Positions 1-8,622 of a stretch of 51,257 nucleotides of DNA are shown piece after piece. Where the stretch lies: positions 1-51,257 of the forward strand of contig NZ_DIGV01000010.1 of the NCBI RefSeq assembly GCF_002419815.1. The letters run 5' to 3'. Within the stretch, counting starts at the first letter, position 1; the number at the start of each line of letters is the position of its first letter. The notes beneath the pieces are model-generated. The model was given only the letters and a program-made list of their open reading frames with translations. It was not told the DNA's origin and did no database searches. Source of the stretch: Brevundimonas sp. UBA5713 (lineage in GTDB: Bacteria > Pseudomonadota > Alphaproteobacteria > Caulobacterales > Caulobacteraceae). The position numbers and the translations under genes were made by a program.

Positions 1-735
1 ACCGCCGCCGCTGCTGGCCAGCGAGGACAGAATTTGCGCCGTCGTCCAAAGGACCACGCCTGCGCCGTCTACCGCACCGGAAACGCGGCGACCACGGCCA
101 CCCGCAGCGGCACCGGCCACGGCACCCCCGACGGTCACCACGCTAAAGACCAGGAAGATGATGCCAATGATCAGAAGCCCGCCATCATCCTCCTGTGTCG
201 CCACCATCTCTGCCGCGCGCGCTTGCGCTTCTTCGGGATCGAGCGTCAGTTGCGTGGCAATGGCATTCACACCGGCATCGATGCCGCGGAAATAATCGCC
301 CTCGCGGAACGGAGGCAGGATGTCATTGCGGATGATGACCGAGGAATACGCATCGGTCATAACGCCTTCGAGGCCATAGCCGACCTCGATGCGGACCATG
401 CGGTCGTTGGGGGCCACCAACAGCAGGATACCGTTGTTGGCTTCGCCCTGACCAATGCCCCAGTGACGGCCCAGCCGATAGCCGTAGTCGGCAATGTCGT
501 AGCCACCCAGCGTCGGCAGGGTGACAACCACCAACTGGTCTGTCGTCTGGCCTTCCAGCGCCTGTAGCTTGGAGGTCAGCTGGGCTTCCTGCTCGGGGGT
601 CAGAATTTCGGCATTGTCGACGACCCGACCGGTCAGCGGCGGAAAATCTGCGACATTCTGGGCCATGGCCGGAAGCGGCAGTGCCGTTCCCAACCACAGA
701 CCCAGAACAAACAGAAGGGCGACGGCCCTTTTCAT
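1..735 (-). CDS. TPM-domain membrane protein (YgcG-like), 3' end cut by window
   Basis: The protein starts at 735 with a cleavable signal peptide (MKRAVALLFVLGLWLG...MAQ) and is followed by a TPM domain. The domain shows the family features: an opening phrase about residues 30-45 (LTGRVVDNAEILTPEQE), LVVVTLPTLGGYDIADYGYRL-type core, GILLLVAPNDR and VRIEVGYGLEG. A transmembrane helix follows (LLIIGIIFLVFSVVTVGG), then a glycine/alanine-rich stretch that runs off the window start. TPM proteins are envelope proteins, some with phosphatase activity, and are very often encoded next to LemA, as here. The gene lies 12 bp downstream of lemA on the same strand, so the two probably form one operon. The true C-terminus is not visible. 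Confidence 0.88.
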   Translation of the reverse strand, partial: MKRAVALLFVLGLWLGTALPLPAMAQNVADFPPLTGRVVDNAEILTPEQEAQLTSKLQALEGQTTDQLVVVTLPTLGGYDIADYGYRLGRHWGIGQGEANNGILLLVAPNDRMVRIEVGYGLEGVMTDAYSSVIIRNDILPPFREGDYFRGIDAGVNAIATQLTLDPEEAQARAAEMVATQEDDGGLLIIGIIFLVFSVVTVGGAVAGAAAGGRGRRVSGAVDGAGVVLWTTAQILSSLASSGGG

Positions 736-747
736 CGATGTGTCGCC

Positions 748-1422
748 TTAACCGGCAGGTGCGGCAGCGGGAGCCGAGCCCGGCGCGACCGGAGCGGCAT
801 TACCGCCCGGTTGAGCAGCGGGGTTAAGGGCGTCGAAGTTCACGTTCGGTGCGTTTTGTGCATCGGCCGTAGCGGTGAACAGCTGCATTTCCTTGGAGCC
901 CGAGTGCAGGGTCTTGGCCCAGATGATGCTCGGGAAGGTGCGCAGGGTGGTGTTATAGTCGCGAACGGCTTCGTTATAGTCGCGGCGGGCGATCTGGATG
1001 CGGTTTTCAGTGCCTTCCAGTTGCGACTGCAGCGTCAGGAAGTTCTGGTTCGACTGCAACTGCGGATAGGCCTCGACCGTCACCAACAGGCGCGACAGGG
1101 CGCTGCTCAGCTCGCCTTGGGCGGCCTGGAATTGTTGGAAGGACGCGGGATCGTCAGCGTTGACGTTGATGCTGGTGGCCTTGGCGCGGGCTTCGATGAC
1201 CTGCGTCAGGGTGGTGCGTTCCTGAACGGCGGCACCTTGGACGGTGGCGACCAGATTCGGCACCAGATCGGCACGGCGCTGATACTGGCTCTGGACATCG
1301 GCCCAGGCGGCTTCGGCGCGTTCCTGCTTGGTCGGAATGGTGTTGTAGCCGCAGGCACCAACGGCCGGAGCCAGAGCGATCACTGCTGCAACGGTTGCCA
1401 CGCGGGGGGAAATACCAGCCAT
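748..1422 (-). CDS. LemA family protein
   Basis: This 224-aa protein has an N-terminal export segment ending in a lipobox-like VGAC. The characteristic LemA helical core follows: QERAEAAWADVQSQYQRRAD, LVPNLVATVQG, ARAKATSI and LVTVEAYPQLQSNQNFL. The C-terminus is a low-complexity Pro/Ala tail. LemA proteins are envelope-associated helical proteins of uncertain biochemical role. The gene directly precedes the TPM-domain gene, a conserved pairing. Identification is from family motifs and context. Confidence 0.92.
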   Translation of the reverse strand: MAGISPRVATVAAVIALAPAVGACGYNTIPTKQERAEAAWADVQSQYQRRADLVPNLVATVQGAAVQERTTLTQVIEARAKATSINVNADDPASFQQFQAAQGELSSALSRLLVTVEAYPQLQSNQNFLTLQSQLEGTENRIQIARRDYNEAVRDYNTTLRTFPSIIWAKTLHSGSKEMQLFTATADAQNAPNVNFDALNPAAQPGGNAAPVAPGSAPAAAPAG

Positions 1423-1539
1423 TTAGCGTCCTCCTGTCGGTCACGATGACCGATGCTGAACATAGGATAGGGGGGCGAAGGGGCCTCTGCGCAAGAGGAA
1501 AGGCCCCATCGCCCTGTAAAAATACGCCTCGATGGACGT

Positions 1540-2466
1540 TTAGCGGGCCAGCAAGTCGTCTGGCTGGACGCCCGCGGTGCGACAGGCGGCGGTGTAGGTG
1601 TTCACCAGCAGGCAGGCAATGGTCATCGGGCCCACGCCGCCCGGAACCGGGGTGATGCGACCGGCGACCTTGGAGGCTTCCTCGAACGCGACGTCACCGA
1701 CCACACGGGTCTTGCCTTCGGCGGCCTTGACCGGATCCTTGGACGGCACGCGGTTGATGCCGACATCGATGACAGTGGCCCCGTCCTTGATCCAGTCGCC
1801 CTTGATCATTTCCGGACGACCCACGGCGGCGACCAGAATGTCCGCGGTGCGGCAAAGGCCCGGCAGGTCCTTGGTGCGCGAATGGGCAACGGTGACGGTG
1901 CAGCTTTCGCCCAGCAGAAGCTGGGCCATCGGCTTGCCTACAATGTTGGAGCGACCCACGATCACGGCGTTCAGGCCCGACAGATCGCCCAGCTGGTCTT
2001 TCAGCAGCATCAAACAGCCCAGCGGCGTGCACGGCACCAAGCCGTCCTGACCCACGGCCAGACGGCCCGCATTCACCACGTGGAAGCCGTCCACGTCCTT
2101 GTCCGGCGAAATCGCGTCCAGCACGGCGTTGGCGTCGATGTGGGCGGGCAGGGGCAGCTGCACCAGAATGCCGTGGATGCCGGTATCGGCATTCAGCTCG
2201 GCGATCAGGGCCAGCAGTTCGTTCTGGGTTGTGGTGTCCGGCAGGCGGTGCGTGTCCGAACGCATACCGGCCTTAAGCGTGGTCTCGCCCTTGTTGCGGA
2301 CATAGAGCTGGCTGGCAGGGTCTTCGCCCACGATGACCACGGCCAAACCGGGCTTCACGCCCGTTTTGGCTTCCAGCGAGGCGGAGGCTTCAGCCACGCG
2401 CTCGACCAGTTTGGCGGAAAACGCCTTGCCGTCGATGATCTGCGCAGGGTTGATTTCGGCGGTCAT
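1540..2466 (-). CDS. folD: Bifunctional methylenetetrahydrofolate dehydrogenase / methenyltetrahydrofolate cyclohydrolase FolD
   Basis: The 308-aa protein has the full FolD signature set. There is a substrate-site region VGEDPASQLYVRNK with the catalytic lysine in YVRNK, the QLPLPAHID motif, DKDVDGFH, the Rossmann segment VIVGRSNIVGKPMAQLL, and PVPGGVGPMTIACLL near the C-terminus. FolD interconverts 5,10-methylene-, methenyl- and 10-formyl-THF in the cytosol, supplying one-carbon units for purine and formyl-Met synthesis. The length is normal for the family. It is monocistronic as far as visible, and divergent from the PPC-domain gene at 2569. Confidence 0.97.
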   Translation of the reverse strand: MTAEINPAQIIDGKAFSAKLVERVAEASASLEAKTGVKPGLAVVIVGEDPASQLYVRNKGETTLKAGMRSDTHRLPDTTTQNELLALIAELNADTGIHGILVQLPLPAHIDANAVLDAISPDKDVDGFHVVNAGRLAVGQDGLVPCTPLGCLMLLKDQLGDLSGLNAVIVGRSNIVGKPMAQLLLGESCTVTVAHSRTKDLPGLCRTADILVAAVGRPEMIKGDWIKDGATVIDVGINRVPSKDPVKAAEGKTRVVGDVAFEEASKVAGRITPVPGGVGPMTIACLLVNTYTAACRTAGVQPDDLLAR

Positions 2467-2568
2467 GTGGCAAAGGCTCCTGACGGTACGGAACAGATTT
2501 GGAATGGCGGCGATTTACAGTGACCGCGCATCCACGTCTATGATGTGCGACCACTTGAAGGGCGATCC

Positions 2569-4350
2569 ATGAAAAACTCTCTGTTTCTGGCGTGCAGCCT
2601 TGCTGTGCTGTCTTTGGCGGCTTCGCCTTCATTGGCTCAGGAACAGGGAGGGCCGATCACGATCGGCAGGAGCGTTTCGGTGGCTGTGCCGGACGAGGGC
2701 GTTGATTACGTGCTGGAACTGCGCGTCGGCCAGAGAATCGAATCCGTAATGCGTTCCTCGGATATCGATTCCTATCAGGAGATCTATCTGGAGGGTGCCA
2801 CCGACGATGCCTTGGCCAGCAACGACGATGGCTTTAGTGACAGTGTTGATTCCCGTCTGGTGTTCACACCCGGCGAGGCGGGACGCTACATCCTGCGCGT
2901 CGGTGCTCTAGGCTTTCAGGAATCCGGTCAGGCTACGCTGGAGGTGAACAACGCCCCCGCGCGTGAGGCTCGTGCCAACCGCATTGCCATTGGCCGCACT
3001 GTTAATGGCCGCCTCGGCTCGCGCAGTGCGGAAGATGATGAAGGCAACAGCTTTGACCTGTATCGCCTGCGACTGGATCGCGGGGATCGCGTCGCCATTC
3101 GCCTGAAATCCGATGACTTCGACCCCTATCTATCGGTCGGACAGAGCCGCAATGGTGTCTATCAGGAATTGGCCAGCAATGACGATGGCGAGGATCTGAA
3201 CTCCTATCTGGTGTTCACGGCTCCCGAGAGCGGCGAGTTCGATATACGCGCCCGTTCTCTCGCGGGTAGTGCCGAAGGGCGTTATGCCGTCAGCGTCGAG
3301 AACGGACCGCCACGTCCGGTTTCTTTGCCGCTGGCAATCGGCGAGCCGGTTGCCGGTCGCATCGATGACAAGAGCCCGCAGAATATGAGCGGTGGCCGAT
3401 CAGTCTACTACAGCCTGAATGTGCGGGCTGGAGAGAGCTACGAAGTCGCGCTGACCTCGGACGACTTTGACACCTACCTCGAGGTTTTTGATCCTCACGA
3501 TAAAAGCATTGCTGCCGATGATGACAGCGGTGGTGACTTGAACTCGCGGCTGCAGCTACATCCCGAGGAAGACGCGGTCTACACCATCGAGGCGCGCCCC
3601 TTGTCGTCGGGTATCACTGGCGATTTCGAGATCAAGGTCGAGACCGTAGCGCCGCCGCCGCCGCCGTCTTCGCTGGCATTCAACACCAAGGTCGATGGTG
3701 AAATCACCGACGAGGATGCGTCAGCGGACAGTTACCGATACGACGCCTATACGGTGTCCTTGACCGAGGGGCAGCGAGTTCAGGTGGTCATGCGCTCGGC
3801 GGACTTTGATTCCTATCTGGAGATCGGACGGGATGCCAAACCTTTTGAAACCCTTGCCGAGGACGATGACGGTTTGGGGCAGGGGCTGAACGCGCGCCTG
3901 CTGTTCGAAGCCCCCGAAGCGGGCGACTATGTGATCCGTGCCCGTCCGTTTGGCGATGATCGCGGAGCCTATGATATCGAACTCAGCGATCGTGGACCTG
4001 ATCCCAAACCGGGCAGCGTGCTGGTGGGAAGCACCGTCCGCTCCTCGCTTTCCGATCGAGACAACACGGCCGATGGCGGGGCGTTCTTTGACGACTACGT
4101 CTTCCAGGCCAAGGCCGACGAGAAGCTGCGCTTTATCATGGCAGCGCAAGGCTTTGATGCCTTGGTGAGGGTTGGCCAGATCCGCAACGGCGAGTTCCGC
4201 GAGCTGGCGTCTGACGACGACGGCCTTTCGGACACCCATGCGCGCCTGAACTGGACGGCCCCGCGCGAAGGCGAGTACGTGGTGCGGGCAACCAGCTTTG
4301 CTCCCAACTCGACAGGCGAATATATACTGACGGTCGAACGTCAGCCCTGA
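2569..4350 (+). CDS. Secreted protein made of five tandem PPC (pre-peptidase C-terminal) domains
   Basis: The start at 2569 is chosen because it is followed at once by a signal peptide (MKNSLFLACSLAVLSLAASP..AQ) and preceded by an AAGGG ribosome site; a longer in-frame start at 2545 has neither. The mature 570 residues contain about five copies of a roughly 110-aa beta-sandwich unit. Each copy has the pattern SxDFDxYL, then SNDDG or ADDDSGGDLNSRL, then F.A.E.G.Y.IRA. These match PPC domains, which normally sit behind secreted peptidases. No peptidase domain is present, so this is a PPC-only protein; its ligand is unknown. A polyproline stretch (PPPPPSS) lies near residue 365. Confidence 0.85.
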   Translation: MKNSLFLACSLAVLSLAASPSLAQEQGGPITIGRSVSVAVPDEGVDYVLELRVGQRIESVMRSSDIDSYQEIYLEGATDDALASNDDGFSDSVDSRLVFTPGEAGRYILRVGALGFQESGQATLEVNNAPAREARANRIAIGRTVNGRLGSRSAEDDEGNSFDLYRLRLDRGDRVAIRLKSDDFDPYLSVGQSRNGVYQELASNDDGEDLNSYLVFTAPESGEFDIRARSLAGSAEGRYAVSVENGPPRPVSLPLAIGEPVAGRIDDKSPQNMSGGRSVYYSLNVRAGESYEVALTSDDFDTYLEVFDPHDKSIAADDDSGGDLNSRLQLHPEEDAVYTIEARPLSSGITGDFEIKVETVAPPPPPSSLAFNTKVDGEITDEDASADSYRYDAYTVSLTEGQRVQVVMRSADFDSYLEIGRDAKPFETLAEDDDGLGQGLNARLLFEAPEAGDYVIRARPFGDDRGAYDIELSDRGPDPKPGSVLVGSTVRSSLSDRDNTADGGAFFDDYVFQAKADEKLRFIMAAQGFDALVRVGQIRNGEFRELASDDDGLSDTHARLNWTAPREGEYVVRATSFAPNSTGEYILTVERQP

Positions 4351-4372
4351 TGCTGTAACCTAAGTGGTGTAA

Positions 4373-5407
4373 ATGTCCGCGTCCCCGACAGTCTCTCGCA
4401 AGGATCAGCATCTGGACGTGGTGCTGTCGGGCCGCGGGCAGCATCTCACCACGACCGGCTTCGAGGACTGGCGATTTGTCCACGAAGCCTTGCCGGACGT
4501 GGATTACGACCGGATCGATCTGGGCGCTGACTTTCTCAATCGTCGCTTGAGAGCACCGTTTCTGATCAGTTCGATGACCGGTGGCCCCGCGCGGGCCGCC
4601 GATATCAACCTGCGACTGGCAGAGGCCGCCCAGCATCTGGGCATTGCTCTTGCCGTCGGATCGCAGCGGACCGCGCTGGAAGACGGCGGTGGCGCGGCGG
4701 GCCTGGATCGGTCGTTGCGCGACCGCGCGCCCGAAGTGCCTATTTTGGCCAACATCGGTGCGGCGCAACTGACGCGCGGCTTTGGTCGCGACGAGGTCAA
4801 GCGGCTGATCGATATGATCGATGCCGATGCGCTTATCGTGCACCTGAACCCCCTGCAGGAAGCCTGTCAGCCGGAAGGTGATCGCGATTGGTGGGGTGTC
4901 GCCTCCGCCCTGCACGCCTTGATCCGCGATCTGGATAGGCCGGTCATCGTCAAGGAAACCGGCGCAGGTATTTCGGCCAAGACGGCAGAGCGACTGGTCG
5001 CCATGGGCGCGCATGCCATCGACGTGGCAGGGGCAGGCGGTGCCAACTGGGCGCTTATCGAAGGCGAGCGCGCAGAGAGCCCGTTGGACAGGGCACACGC
5101 CGCGGCATTTGCTGACTGGGGTATTCCAACGGCCCGTGCAATTGCCGAGGTCCGCAATGCCCTGCCGGACGTGGTGGTGATCGGATCAGGCGGCATCCGC
5201 GACGGTGTGCAGGCTGCCAAGGCCATCAGGCTGGGGGCCGATATCGTGGGCGTGGCCTCCGGCGTGATCGAGGCGGCAACGCGGTCGACAGAGGACGTCG
5301 TTGCCTATTTCCAGCTGCTGGAGCGTCAGCTGCGCACCACTTGCTTCTGCGTCAACGCCAGCAATCTGGCGGCGCTCAAGCGTGTGCCGCTGATCCTGAA
5401 CAGCTAG
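4373..5407 (+). CDS. fni: Type 2 isopentenyl-diphosphate delta-isomerase (FMN-dependent)
   Basis: The 344-aa TIM-barrel protein has IDI-2 hallmarks: RKDQHLDVVLSG near the N-terminus, FLISSMTGGP, ALAVGSQRTAL, LNPLQEACQPEGD, VIVKETGAGIS, DVAGAGGANWA and VVIGSGGIRDG for FMN phosphate binding. It interconverts IPP and DMAPP in isoprenoid synthesis using reduced FMN. It begins 22 bp after the PPC-domain gene on the same strand and ends 3 bp before the convergent lipoprotein gene at 5411. Confidence 0.96.
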   Translation: MSASPTVSRKDQHLDVVLSGRGQHLTTTGFEDWRFVHEALPDVDYDRIDLGADFLNRRLRAPFLISSMTGGPARAADINLRLAEAAQHLGIALAVGSQRTALEDGGGAAGLDRSLRDRAPEVPILANIGAAQLTRGFGRDEVKRLIDMIDADALIVHLNPLQEACQPEGDRDWWGVASALHALIRDLDRPVIVKETGAGISAKTAERLVAMGAHAIDVAGAGGANWALIEGERAESPLDRAHAAAFADWGIPTARAIAEVRNALPDVVVIGSGGIRDGVQAAKAIRLGADIVGVASGVIEAATRSTEDVVAYFQLLERQLRTTCFCVNASNLAALKRVPLILNS

Positions 5408-5410
5408 GCG

Positions 5411-5827
5411 TCAGGGCTGTTCTTCTTCGAAGAAACGCCCGTCATAATCGCTGTCCTTGCGCTTGTCCGGCTGGGGTTTGTGAGCCTCAAAGCCGTCATC
5501 GCTGCGATAGACGCGCTTTTCGACGGGCACGTCACCGGTTCCCGTCTCTGCCGCCCACGCACCGTTGTCCCAGGTCACGTAGTCGTCGGCGTCTTCGACG
5601 GGGGCGGCGCGCTGTAGGGTTTCCGCGTGGTCATAGGCATCGGTCAACTCGCCAACGGATAGTTTGCCGCTGGTTTCGGCCAGTTCCGGCTCTTTGGGGG
5701 CGACCACGTCGATGTGCAGGGCAGGGCCGTCAACGGTCTGGCCCGGTCGGCTGTCGGAGCAGCCTGCCAAGCCCAGAGCCGTCAGTATCAGTGCAGCCGA
5801 ACCCCAAACAGAAGCCTTGTTGTACAT
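5411..5827 (-). CDS. Small putative lipoprotein, function unknown
   Basis: The 138-aa protein has a classic type II signal peptide: a short charged start, a hydrophobic helix and the lipobox LAGC (Cys about residue 23). The rest is acidic and low in hydrophobics, with a C-terminal run of Lys, Asp and Glu. No domain is recognised. It is convergent with fni, 3 bp apart. It is probably an outer-membrane lipoprotein; the function cannot be inferred. Confidence 0.8.
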   Translation of the reverse strand: MYNKASVWGSAALILTALGLAGCSDSRPGQTVDGPALHIDVVAPKEPELAETSGKLSVGELTDAYDHAETLQRAAPVEDADDYVTWDNGAWAAETGTGDVPVEKRVYRSDDGFEAHKPQPDKRKDSDYDGRFFEEEQP

Positions 5828-5949
5828 CGTGACCTCTTACTCAAACCACGCGGACTTATATCCCCATTGCCGCGATGGCACCAAGGAAACCGCAAAGCCC
5901 GGCGATTAGCCATCCCCGACAAACGGGATCGGGCGGTTTGAGGCTTTGG

Positions 5950-6315
5950 TCAGGCGGTAAGAGCTTTCAATAGCGCGTCGCGCACCGCGCTTTCGGTAAA
6001 AGGCTTTTGAATCGTGGTGTTGCCCCGCCATTCCTCCGGCAGGCCCCCTTCGCCATAGCCGGTGGAAAAGACGAACGGCACGCCGCGATCTCTCAGTGTT
6101 TGGGCAATCGGAAAAACCAATTCGCCAGCAACATTCACGTCAAGAAGGGCTGCATCCATCTGGCCGCCGGTGGCCAGTTCAAGACCTTCCGTCACAGAGC
6201 CGGCCGGCCCGACGGTGGTGCACCCTAAATCTTCCAAGATTGTCTCCAACAGCATGGAGACAAGGGACTCATCCTCGACAATCAGAATGCGGCGATCCGC
6301 AAGGGTGTCAGTCAT
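5950..6315 (-). CDS. Receiver-only response regulator (FAT-GUY type)
   Basis: This single CheY-like receiver domain of 121 aa has acidic pocket residues E14 and D15 (LIVEDES), phospho-acceptor D59 (AALLDVNV), switch residues S84/T85 in FVFSTGYGEGG and the conserved lysine K104 in IQKPF. The FSTGYG phrase fits the FAT-GUY subfamily of alphaproteobacterial receivers, several members of which act in general stress response and cell-cycle phosphorelays. There is no output domain, so it probably acts by protein contact or as a phosphate sink. It lies immediately outside the prophage, downstream of the original tRNA-Val locus. Confidence 0.92.
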   Translation of the reverse strand: MTDTLADRRILIVEDESLVSMLLETILEDLGCTTVGPAGSVTEGLELATGGQMDAALLDVNVAGELVFPIAQTLRDRGVPFVFSTGYGEGGLPEEWRGNTTIQKPFTESAVRDALLKALTA

Positions 6316-6544
6316 TCAAGCAACCTGAATTAGGCGGTGACACTGCGCGCGAGGAGTCCAAGTCAACACACCCACCCCCGCACAGCTTTCCAAGGGCCCC
6401 GAATAGGCCTCCGGCGCTACATACCGATATAGCAACGCCTGAAGATGACGTTGGTGCCGATATCGTGTCATTTTTTGTATGCGAACGTAAAATCTGCATA
6501 CAGATCAAACTGTAAACAACAGTGGTATGACGCGTGGGGAGGGG

Positions 6545-6595
6545 AAGATGGTGGACGCGACAGGGATTGAACCTGTGACCCCCTCGGTGTGAACG
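6545..6595. repeat. attL core: 51-bp direct repeat from the 3' part of tRNA-Val
   Basis: The 51 bp are identical to 43746-43796. They comprise the CCA end, acceptor 3' strand, T-arm, variable loop and part of the anticodon arm of tRNA-Val, plus a few bases beyond the CCA. Identity stops abruptly at 6596, where the sequence no longer continues the tRNA anticodon stem. This is therefore the displaced 3' fragment of the original target gene and not a functional tRNA. Confidence 0.95.
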
Positions 6596-6759
6596 GGTCT
6601 CCCTGCGGCTAAAACATTGAAATGTATAGGCCACACCGTGCCTTATTTTGCCATTTGACCGTGAACAGAACAAGAATATAGGGCCCTTCCGGTTCAATCG
6701 AACCAGAGAGCAACTAGGGTTTGGTTCACAATCTGTTCTTTTCGCGCTATGCCCCGCTC

Positions 6760-7035
6760 ATGTGTGAGCCATTCGGACCAGACGTCAGGCTGTGTGATCT
6801 TCATCCGGGGGATCGGCTGGAACTGCATTGTCGGTGCGGCCAGAGGGTCGGGCCTGCGACTGCACACTGGCCGGACAGGACGAAGCGTGTGCCGCTGCGG
6901 ACCTTGCAGCCGCGCTTGAAGTGCGACCGATGCGGAGCGCGCGGGCCAGCCATGACGGTTCGCGTCACAGGTCGGGGTGGTGAGCCGATTGTTCTGTGGG
7001 AGTTAGCGGGTCAGCGCATATTGCCGGGCCACTGA
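6760..7035 (+). CDS. Small Cys-rich zinc-ribbon-like protein, function unknown
   Basis: An ATG at 6760 opens a 91-aa frame; a longer TTG start at 6721 is possible but has no better ribosome site. The protein has a CRCG pair near residue 25 and a CDRCGARG knuckle near residue 59, a spacing that could bind one zinc ion. The first gene inside attL, it is separated from the rest of the cargo by about 300 bp. The frame has high third-position GC like neighbouring genes. No function is proposed. Confidence 0.55.
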   Translation: MCEPFGPDVRLCDLHPGDRLELHCRCGQRVGPATAHWPDRTKRVPLRTLQPRLKCDRCGARGPAMTVRVTGRGGEPIVLWELAGQRILPGH

Positions 7036-7334
7036 CCCTACAGCCGCCTCTGCCATTGAAGAACGACGGTTTATCCTGAGAGGTTCCGATGATGCAGGTG
7101 GTATGAACTTGGGGCCAAGAAGACCGTCGACGTGCGCTTATGAACTCAAGCCTTAACGTCAGGCGCTAAGGCAATCGATCGCTTCGGTAAGCACAAATCA
7201 ATTAGCGCACTAGCTTATCAATTAAGCTCCATAGGATCCTCAGACGTATTCGTTCCAAAACAACAATTATTTATCAGTCGGAACAAAGTTAGCTCTTTTT
7301 ACCTTTCATTTTCAGGCTTTTTAGAGGTGTGACT
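7036..7334. other. Intergenic region with a partial copy of the SRAP-gene leader and an AT-rich upstream region
   Basis: Two short blocks here (cagccgcctctgc at 7041-7053 and aggttccg at 7081-7088) recur with the same 40-bp spacing at 8572 and 8612, directly before the SRAP gene. The frame after the first copy (ATG near 7089) closes after a few codons, so this looks like a leader left behind by a lost or shuffled gene. The last 130 bp are AT-rich and probably hold the promoter for the lipoprotein gene; no clear -35/-10 pair could be chosen. Confidence 0.4.
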
Positions 7335-7673
7335 ATGAAATGGCTAATACCCACTATCGTGTCGTCCGGCTTGTTGCTTGCTGCCTGCGGTAACGACAAT
7401 TCTTCAGACCGTGGCAGTGTCGAAGGACCAGTTGTTTCGCCGTCCGAAGCTCCACGTAATTCTGCCACCGGTGACGAAAATATCTCAACCCTAACGCCCG
7501 GGGCGAACTCCTTCACCGAAGCGCAAGCTAGGGCGGCGATCGAAGGCCAAGGATACACAGACATCGGACCGCTGACCCAAGGTGACGATGGAATTTGGTC
7601 CGCAACGGCGACGAAAAACGGAAACAGCACCACGGTATCTGTCGATTATAAGGGCGCTGTAGTTCCCAAATAA
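7335..7673 (+). CDS. Small lipoprotein with PepSY-like C-terminal region
   Basis: The ATG at 7335 (112 aa) has a GAGG site 7 nt upstream and is preferred over the in-frame GTG at 7329. The protein begins with a lipoprotein signal (MKWLIPTIVSSGLLLAACG, lipobox LAAC). After a disordered Ser/Pro linker comes a roughly 60-residue unit with the pattern FTEAQARAAIEGQGY, GPLTQGDDGIWSATA and VSVDYKGAVV, which resembles a single PepSY-like module. It is followed closely by the glycine-zipper gene at 7709. Presence near attL makes it likely lysogenic cargo, acting at the cell envelope. Confidence 0.72.
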   Translation: MKWLIPTIVSSGLLLAACGNDNSSDRGSVEGPVVSPSEAPRNSATGDENISTLTPGANSFTEAQARAAIEGQGYTDIGPLTQGDDGIWSATATKNGNSTTVSVDYKGAVVPK

Positions 7674-7708
7674 CAGGCATTTATCACTTGCATTTCTCGA
7701 GGATTACC

Positions 7709-8335
7709 ATGGAAACGATTACTCGACTTTTCGACCATCACACCAATGCACTCGCAGCCGTGTCGGCACTTGAAGCTGAAGGCTTCAGCGCCTCGGACAT
7801 CAGCATAGTATCCAATAATGCTGACAACTGGCATGCAGGCCATCGACATCAAAACGATGCCGTTTTAGCGGATGATGATAACGAAGTTGCTGAAGGCGCC
7901 GGAAAAGGTGCCGTGACAGGCGGTGCTCTTGGTGCAGGTGCCGGTGTTCTCGCGGGTCTAGGCATGCTGGCTATTCCGGGACTTGGGCCGGTTGTTGCCG
8001 CAGGCTGGCTGGCATCAGCAGCCGTAGGTGCGGCAGTCGGGGCTGCGGCCGGCGGGGCGACTGGCGGACTGCTCGGTGCTCTTAAGGAAGCAGGTCACAG
8101 CGATGAGGACGCCCACATCTATGCAGAAGCTGTTCGACGTGGCGGCACGCTAGTCAGCGTAAAAGTCCCTGATCATAAGCGGGAACGTGCTGAAAGCATT
8201 CTCGCATCCCATAGCAGTTTCGAAGCCTCGACGCGCGGTGTTACCTACCGTGAGGAGGGATGGGAGCGATTTGACACGCAGTCAGCCCCTTACACATTAG
8301 AGCAGATCAACGCCGAGCGGGCGCGGTACCGCTAA
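7709..8335 (+). CDS. Glycine-zipper protein with YflT-like N-terminal region, stress-type cargo
   Basis: The start at 7709 follows a GAGGATTACC leader; the earlier in-frame start at 7688 is less well placed. Residues 1-35 (ITRLFDHHTNALAAVSALEA, then EGFSASDISIVS) resemble the heat-induced stress YflT domain that begins many general-stress proteins. Residues 65-130 form a Gly/Ala-rich hydrophobic block with repeated GxxxG spacing, as in glycine-zipper membrane proteins. A C-terminal region repeats an SVKVPDHKRERAESIL pattern. It lies 35 bp downstream of the lipoprotein gene and ends just before a strong terminator, so the two form a transcription unit. The role is inferred only: membrane-associated stress protein. 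Confidence 0.75.
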   Translation: METITRLFDHHTNALAAVSALEAEGFSASDISIVSNNADNWHAGHRHQNDAVLADDDNEVAEGAGKGAVTGGALGAGAGVLAGLGMLAIPGLGPVVAAGWLASAAVGAAVGAAAGGATGGLLGALKEAGHSDEDAHIYAEAVRRGGTLVSVKVPDHKRERAESILASHSSFEASTRGVTYREEGWERFDTQSAPYTLEQINAERARYR

Positions 8336-8340
8336 GCTAA

Positions 8341-8370
8341 AAGGCCCTCGGAAACGGGGGCCTTTTCTTT
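8341..8370 (+). terminator. Intrinsic terminator after the lipoprotein / glycine-zipper unit
   Basis: A 10-bp stem (8341-8350 with 8355-8364, one T-G pair) closes a GAAA tetraloop and is followed by TTCTTT. It starts 5 bp after the stop codon at 8335. Confidence 0.85.
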
Positions 8371-8539
8371 ACTTTGGGCCATTATTGCGTGTTGTTGTGG
8401 CCTTGCATCCATACGGGGTGCAGCTGCAAAATTTTGGCACCAGCTGGCTGAGCTCGGCGGATGTAGTCATTGCAACAATAATTTATGGAAACCGCGCTGA
8501 CCAAGCCAGATGAGCCTAATGTGGTCGCACGAGATTGGG

Positions 8540-8568
8540 GGAGCAGCCGTATTGGCGGGTGCTGCTCC
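8540..8568. repeat. 8-bp perfect inverted repeat upstream of the SRAP gene
   Basis: GGAGCAGC at 8540-8547 pairs with GCTGCTCC at 8561-8568 around a 13-nt spacer, 55 bp before the SRAP start. There is no U-run, so it is more likely an operator or leader hairpin than a terminator. Confidence 0.4.
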
Positions 8569-8622
8569 GGTCAGCCGCCTCTGCAGGTGATTAAATGAAA
8601 GCTGCTTCGAAAGGTTCCGGCT

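Noticed and set aside
34..567. Plus-strand frame opposite the TPM-domain gene
   Set aside because: Shadow of the minus-strand TPM gene, which has signal peptide and domain motifs.
6549..6595. Second tRNA-Val gene at the left end
   Set aside because: Only the 3' part is present and the match ends in the anticodon arm, so it is an att remnant.
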